The notes under the pieces were generated by a model. That model did no database searches. It saw only the letters and a program-made list of their open reading frames with translations, and had not been told where the DNA came from. Shown here in pieces: positions 60,269 to 64,000 of a stretch of DNA of 64,000 nt. The translations under genes were made by a program, and so were the position numbers. The stretch covers positions 124,001 through 188,000 of the forward strand of contig JAFUQU010000014.1 of NCBI GenBank assembly GCA_017472255.1, read 5' to 3'. The DNA is from Clostridia bacterium. Its GTDB lineage: Bacteria > Bacillota > Clostridia > Oscillospirales > CAG-272. Numbering within the stretch: position 1 is the first letter of the stretch; the number at the start of each line of letters is the position of its first letter.

Positions 60269-60509
60269 AAATAAAAAGGAGCTCAGCTTTGAGCAGGCGC
60301 TTTCCCGACTGGAGGAGATTGTCCGCGCGCTGGACGGCGGGGAAGCTCCCCTCGACCAGTCGCTGGCGCTTTTCGAAGAAGGCGTTGCACTGGTCAAGCT
60401 CTGCTCAGGCAAGCTGGACAATGCCGAGCAGCGGGTGAAAATCCTCGTGCGCGGCGATGACGGCAGGGCGGCGGAGCAGGATTTTGTACCGCCGCAGAAC
60501 CTAACGTAA
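60261..60509 (+). CDS. xseB: Exodeoxyribonuclease VII small subunit
   Basis: An 82-residue helical protein: SFEQALSRLEEIVRALDGGEAPLDQSLALFEEGVALVKLC is the XseB pattern. It forms the ExoVII complex with XseA and is coupled to it by overlap. Confidence 0.96.
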   Translation: MDENKKELSFEQALSRLEEIVRALDGGEAPLDQSLALFEEGVALVKLCSGKLDNAEQRVKILVRGDDGRAAEQDFVPPQNLT

Positions 60510-60519
60510 GGATTGAAAT

Positions 60520-61422
60520 ATGGAAATCAAACAGCTTATGAAAGATCGTGCGGCGCTGGTTGAGGAAGCCCTCGCCGCCTATGTGAACGATACCGACCCG
60601 GATTTCGGCGTGATTTACGACGCCATGCGCTACAGCCTGATGGCAGGCGGCAAACGGCTGCGTCCTTTCCTGACGCTGGAGTTTGCGCGGCTTGCGGCGG
60701 CAGAAAGCGGTCTGAGCGATTACACCGCCCGGGAGCGCGCCATGTCCTTTGCGTGCGCGCTGGAGATGATTCACACCTATTCGCTGATTCACGACGATTT
60801 GCCCTGCATGGACAACGACGTGCTGCGCCGGGGCAAGCCCACCAGCCATGTGAAGTTCGGCGAAGCCAACGCGCTGCTGGCAGGCGATGCTCTGCTGACC
60901 CGCGCCTTTGAAACGGCGATGTCGGATGACGGCACACCGGCGGATATCCGCTGCAAGGCGGTGCGGCTGCTGGCGCAGTGTGCAGGCGCTGCCGGAATGA
61001 TCGGCGGGCAGGTGCTTGACCTGCGCGGCGAGAAGGAGTCCTTCGATTTTGCAACGCTGGAGCGTTTGCAGTCGCTGAAAACCGGCGAGCTGATCCGCTG
61101 CGCGGCATTGCTTGGCTGCTATGCGGGCGATGGCTCGCAGACGTTGATGGCGGCGGCTGAGGAATATGCCATGGGAATCGGACGGGCGTTTCAGGTTATC
61201 GATGACATTCTCGATGCCACCGGCGATGAGGAAACATTGGGCAAGCCCATCGGCAGCGACGCCGAACAGGGTAAGACTACCTTCCTCACCTTTATGACGG
61301 TGGACCAGGCATACGCCTACGCGAAGGAACGCACCGATGCTGCCTGTGCGGCAATCCGTCCGTTTGCAGGTGCGGAGGTTCTCTGTGAGCTGGCGGAATA
61401 TCTGCTGATAAGACGAAAGTAA
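60520..61422 (+). CDS. ispA: Polyprenyl (farnesyl/geranylgeranyl) diphosphate synthase
   Basis: A 300-residue trans-prenyltransferase. The first aspartate-rich motif is DDLPCMDND (about 89-97), the second DDILD (about 228-232), with GKRLRPFL near residue 46. It makes the isoprenoid precursor of undecaprenyl phosphate and quinones. It lies between xseB and a PAP2 membrane protein. Confidence 0.95.
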   Translation: MEIKQLMKDRAALVEEALAAYVNDTDPDFGVIYDAMRYSLMAGGKRLRPFLTLEFARLAAAESGLSDYTARERAMSFACALEMIHTYSLIHDDLPCMDNDVLRRGKPTSHVKFGEANALLAGDALLTRAFETAMSDDGTPADIRCKAVRLLAQCAGAAGMIGGQVLDLRGEKESFDFATLERLQSLKTGELIRCAALLGCYAGDGSQTLMAAAEEYAMGIGRAFQVIDDILDATGDEETLGKPIGSDAEQGKTTFLTFMTVDQAYAYAKERTDAACAAIRPFAGAEVLCELAEYLLIRRK

Positions 61423-61431
61423 AGGATAAAG

Positions 61432-61884
61432 ATGGAATATATAATCGGAATATTCACAAACTACGTACTGATCTGCGCGTTTATCGGATGGTTCAGCGCC
61501 CAGTTCATTAAATGCGGCGCGTACATCATTAAAAATCATCAGTTCAGTTTTTCGGTGCTGATGTCCTCCGGCGGTATGCCCAGCTCCCACTCATCCACGG
61601 TCTGTGCGATGGTGGCAGCTACGGCAAAGATGGAAGGAACAAAATCGGTCTATTTCGCCCTTGCCTTTGTGCTGGCGTTTATCGTCATGTACGACGCTGC
61701 CGGTGTACGGCGGGCTGCGGGCGAACAGGCGAAGGTGCTCAATCGCATCGTCAACGATCTGTCCAAGGGCGATACCCGGTATCTTGATCGTGATCTCAAG
61801 GAGCTGCTCGGTCACACACCGCTGCAGGTATTTGTGGGCGCGCTGCTTGGATTTGTGATTCCGCTGCTGGTTCCGGTATTCTGA
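61432..61884 (+). CDS. Divergent PAP2-family membrane protein (DUF212)
   Basis: A 150-residue protein with three or four hydrophobic segments and the phosphatase-like motifs GGMPSSHSS (about 47-55) and MYDAAGVRRAAGEQA (about 85-99). DUF212 proteins are related to phosphatidic acid phosphatases; activity unproven. In many Clostridia dxs lies at this position between ispA and tlyA; here it is replaced or has moved. AAAGGAT precedes the ATG. Confidence 0.9.
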   Translation: MEYIIGIFTNYVLICAFIGWFSAQFIKCGAYIIKNHQFSFSVLMSSGGMPSSHSSTVCAMVAATAKMEGTKSVYFALAFVLAFIVMYDAAGVRRAAGEQAKVLNRIVNDLSKGDTRYLDRDLKELLGHTPLQVFVGALLGFVIPLLVPVF

Positions 61885-61885
61885 A

Positions 61886-62659
61886 ATGCGGATTGATCGA
61901 TATCTGGCGGAAAACGGCTATGCAAAAAGCCGCGAGGCGGCGCAGCATATGCTGCGGGACGGGCTGGTTCTGGTGAACGGTCGGACGGTGACAAAGCCCT
62001 CCTTCGACGTGGATGAGACATCCTCGCGCGAAATTATGCTGACCGGCGAGGGACTGCGCTATGTGAGCCGGGGCGGGCTTAAGCTGGAACGGGCGTTGGA
62101 TGCATTCAACGTGGATGTGACCGGCGCGGACGCCGTGGACATCGGCGCTTCCACCGGAGGGTTCACCGATTGCTTGTTGCAGCGCGGCGCGGCTCATGTT
62201 CGCGCCATTGATGTGGGACGCTCCCAGCTGGATAAACGGCTGGAAGCTGACCCGCGTGTCACCTCTTACGAGGGCGTGAACGCCCGCTATCTGGCGCCGG
62301 AGAAAATCGGCGGGATGTGTGGGCTGGCGGTATGCGATGTGTCTTTTATTTCGCTGACGCTGATTCTGCCCGCTGTCCGGGCGATCCTGCTGCCCCAAGG
62401 ACACTTTGTTGCGCTGATCAAGCCTCAGTTTGAGGCGGGGCGGGCGAACATCGGCAAGAACGGCATTGTGAAGGATCGGGCGGTACACGAAGATGTGATC
62501 GCCCGGGTGCTGGATGCGGCGGAAGCCTGCGGGCTGCACTGTGCCGGACTGACCACATCGCCCATCACAGGCGGCGACGGCAACCGGGAGTATCTGGCGC
62601 TGTTTGACGGCGTCGGCGGCTTTGACCGGAGAAGCATCAAACAGATTGTACATGAGTAA
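61886..62659 (+). CDS. tlyA: TlyA-family rRNA 2'-O-methyltransferase
   Basis: A 257-residue protein: an S4 RNA-binding domain ([31 protein letters not shown]) and an FtsJ/RrmJ-like methyltransferase with [17 protein letters not shown] (about 87-103), followed by VSFISLTL and KPQFEAGR. TlyA of mycobacteria methylates 16S and 23S rRNA. Starts 1 base after the DUF212 stop, hence translationally coupled. Confidence 0.94.
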   Translation: MRIDRYLAENGYAKSREAAQHMLRDGLVLVNGRTVTKPSFDVDETSSREIMLTGEGLRYVSRGGLKLERALDAFNVDVTGADAVDIGASTGGFTDCLLQRGAAHVRAIDVGRSQLDKRLEADPRVTSYEGVNARYLAPEKIGGMCGLAVCDVSFISLTLILPAVRAILLPQGHFVALIKPQFEAGRANIGKNGIVKDRAVHEDVIARVLDAAEACGLHCAGLTTSPITGGDGNREYLALFDGVGGFDRRSIKQIVHE

Positions 62660-62679
62660 TTTTTGAAGGCGGTGTCAAG

Positions 62680-63540
62680 TTGACAACAATCGGGATTTGT
62701 CCCAATATGGACAAGGACACGGCGTTTGCCGGAACGGCGCGGGTGCTGGAAGCGCTGTCGGGGCGTGCGGCGCTTCTGATGGATGGCGCGCTGCGCTCAT
62801 ATCTGACGGTGGCGCTGGGCAGCGAACGGCTGCGGGGAGTGACCTTCGTGGACGAGGAGCGCTTTTACAGCGAACCGGGCGTGATGCTGGTTCTGGGCGG
62901 CGACGGTTCCATACTCAAGGCCGCAAGGCGCTGTGCACCCGGCGGTGTGCCGATTCTCGGCATCAATCTGGGGCGCGTGGGTTATATGGCGGAAATTGAG
63001 CTTGACGAGCTGTCCCTGCTGCGGCGGCTGGCAACCGGCGATTATACCATCGAGCATCGCATGATGCTGGAAGCCGAGGCCGGCGGACGCCGGGAATTTG
63101 CGCTAAATGAAGCGGTTCTGGGCGGTGCTTCCATCTTCCGCATGGTGGAAATCGAGCTGTACTGCGACGGCAAGCACGTATCTACTTATCATGCGGACGG
63201 TTTGATCGCGTCCACGCCCACCGGTTCCACGGCATATTCGCTGTCGGCGGGCGGCGCGGTGGTTGATCCCCGCATGGACGCCATCCTGCTGACCCCCATC
63301 TGCTCCCATTCGCTGAATGCCAAGCCCATCGTCTTTTCCGCCGAATCGGAGCTGACCATGGTCAATGTCAGCACCCGGGAGGAACGGCTGTATCTGAGCA
63401 TCGACGGCAGCGAAAGCCTGTTCATCGAGCGGGGCGAGCGGGTACATATCCGGCGCTCTCCCATCACGGCGGATTTCCTGCGGATGAAGGACGGCGGCTT
63501 TTACGAGGTGCTGCGGCACAAGATGTCCGAGAGAAATTAA
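62680..63540 (+). CDS. nadK: NAD kinase
   Basis: A 286-residue enzyme that phosphorylates NAD to NADP. It has [15 protein letters not shown] (GGDG), [38 protein letters not shown] and a C-terminal SIDGSE segment. The start is a TTG at 62680 with GAAGGCGG upstream. It lies between tlyA and argR. Confidence 0.95.
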   Translation: MTTIGICPNMDKDTAFAGTARVLEALSGRAALLMDGALRSYLTVALGSERLRGVTFVDEERFYSEPGVMLVLGGDGSILKAARRCAPGGVPILGINLGRVGYMAEIELDELSLLRRLATGDYTIEHRMMLEAEAGGRREFALNEAVLGGASIFRMVEIELYCDGKHVSTYHADGLIASTPTGSTAYSLSAGGAVVDPRMDAILLTPICSHSLNAKPIVFSAESELTMVNVSTREERLYLSIDGSESLFIERGERVHIRRSPITADFLRMKDGGFYEVLRHKMSERN

Positions 63541-63551
63541 CGGAGGAGAGA

Positions 63552-64000
63552 ATGAAATACAACCGACAGAATGAGATCATGGCTCTCATCAGCGAAAATG
63601 AAATCGAAACGCAGGAGGATTTGTCCGAGCGTCTGCGCAGCAAGGGTTACATGGTGACGCAGGCTACCATCTCCCGGGACATCCGCGAGATGAAGCTGGT
63701 GAAGGTTTCCAGCTCCAGCGGCAGGTACAAATACGCCCTCCCCCGACATGATGAAACAACCATCAGCACCAAGTTCCGGAATCTGCTCATTGAGACGGTG
63801 CAGGGGCTGGATAGTGCCAACAATATCGTGGTGGTGAAGACCTGCGCGGGTATGGCACAGGGAGCCGCTGCGGCCATTGATTCCATGGGGCGGGACGATG
63901 TGGTCGGCAGCGTGGCGGGCGATGATACAATTATCATCGTCATGCGCACCAACGAGGCGTCCTCCTCGCTGATTATGGATTTGCGGGAGATTCTGGCAAG
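63552..64000 (+). CDS. argR: Arginine repressor ArgR/AhrC (partial, 3' end beyond window)
   Basis: About 149 codons from ATG 63552 with CGGAGGAGAG upstream. The N-terminal winged helix (NEIMALISENEIETQEDLSERL ... VTQATISRDIREMKLVK) and the C-terminal arginine-binding and hexamer domain (TCAGMAQGAAAAID) are visible. It controls arginine metabolism with arginine as corepressor. In Clostridia recN and spo0A often follow; they would lie beyond the window. Confidence 0.95.
   Translation, partial: MKYNRQNEIMALISENEIETQEDLSERLRSKGYMVTQATISRDIREMKLVKVSSSSGRYKYALPRHDETTISTKFRNLLIETVQGLDSANNIVVVKTCAGMAQGAAAAIDSMGRDDVVGSVAGDDTIIIVMRTNEASSSLIMDLREILA

Overview
The window looks like a chromosomal segment of an anaerobic, endospore-forming member of the class Clostridia, probably an Oscillospirales- or Christensenellales-like gut lineage. 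This is inferred from moderately high G+C, a spoIVB-type S55 sporulation peptidase, clostridial gene orders (tig-clpP-clpX; ylxM-ffh-rpsP-khpA; nusB...xseA-xseB-ispA...tlyA-nadK-argR), DUF1540, DUF2935 and DUF4358 proteins, a heterodimeric ABC exporter and many sigma-A promoters with exact 17-bp spacers. No phage, insertion sequence, CRISPR array or rRNA was found. Species cannot be named from this sequence.

Layout. 1-2.6 kb: uxaB-uxaA (hexuronate catabolism, minus strand; uxaA runs off the left edge). 2.7-6.5 kb: two-gene ABC exporter whose mRNA should begin with a hairpin. 6.5-11.7 kb: tRNA-Gly(UCC), a YhcC-type radical SAM protein, an EF-G paralogue with altered GTPase motifs, and an ECF sigma factor with a long C-terminal extension. 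11.7-17.9 kb (minus): CmpB-like membrane protein, Nudix, methyltransferase, then clpX, clpP and trigger factor, and a metallophosphoesterase. 18-24.6 kb (minus): threonine synthase, then an operon of dipeptidase, yraN, rnhB, rbgA, lepB and an ApgM-like enzyme of the family proposed to act as homoserine kinase. 24.7-26.8 kb (minus): phosphodiester-glycosidase-like protein, tadA and a GNAT, all start/stop overlapped. 27-38 kb: spoIVB, a stand-alone AAA ATPase, an esterase, a 1269-residue GH99/WbsX-like lipoprotein, a cytidylate-kinase-like protein, an S1-domain protein, a DeoR regulator, a DUF2935 protein and tRNA-Trp(CCA).

38.5-51 kb: ylxM-ffh-rpsP-khpA ends in a terminator without the usual rimM-trmD-rplS and is followed by an accessory stretch. 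This holds an orphan solute-binding lipoprotein, a BlaI/M56-peptidase pair with two tandem palindromic operators, a SodC-like protein, an SPFH membrane protein coupled to a ribbon-helix-helix regulator with two tandem ATGATATCAT sites on its -10 box, and a second orphan solute-binding lipoprotein in one operon with a metallophosphoesterase and a PHP-domain protein, divergent from an AraC regulator. The operators of the BlaI pair and the AraC/PHP promoter region share the palindrome TGCAATTGCA.

51-57.4 kb (minus) is cell-envelope: an SLH-domain protein, DUF4358 lipoprotein, SGNH hydrolase with Thr-rich repeats, a four-helix membrane protein and an M23 peptidase. 57.5-64 kb (plus) is one dense operon: nusB, a TsaD-like paralogue, xseA, xseB, ispA, a PAP2/DUF212 membrane protein, tlyA, nadK and argR (cut by the right edge).

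Best candidates for undescribed biology are the two membrane-sensor/repressor modules (BlaI-M56 and SPFH-RHH) with their tandem palindromic operators, the AraC-PHP-phosphoesterase-binding-protein locus, and the sigma factor with its fused helix-turn-helix extension. Functional assignments come from motif recognition by eye; no database search was run.
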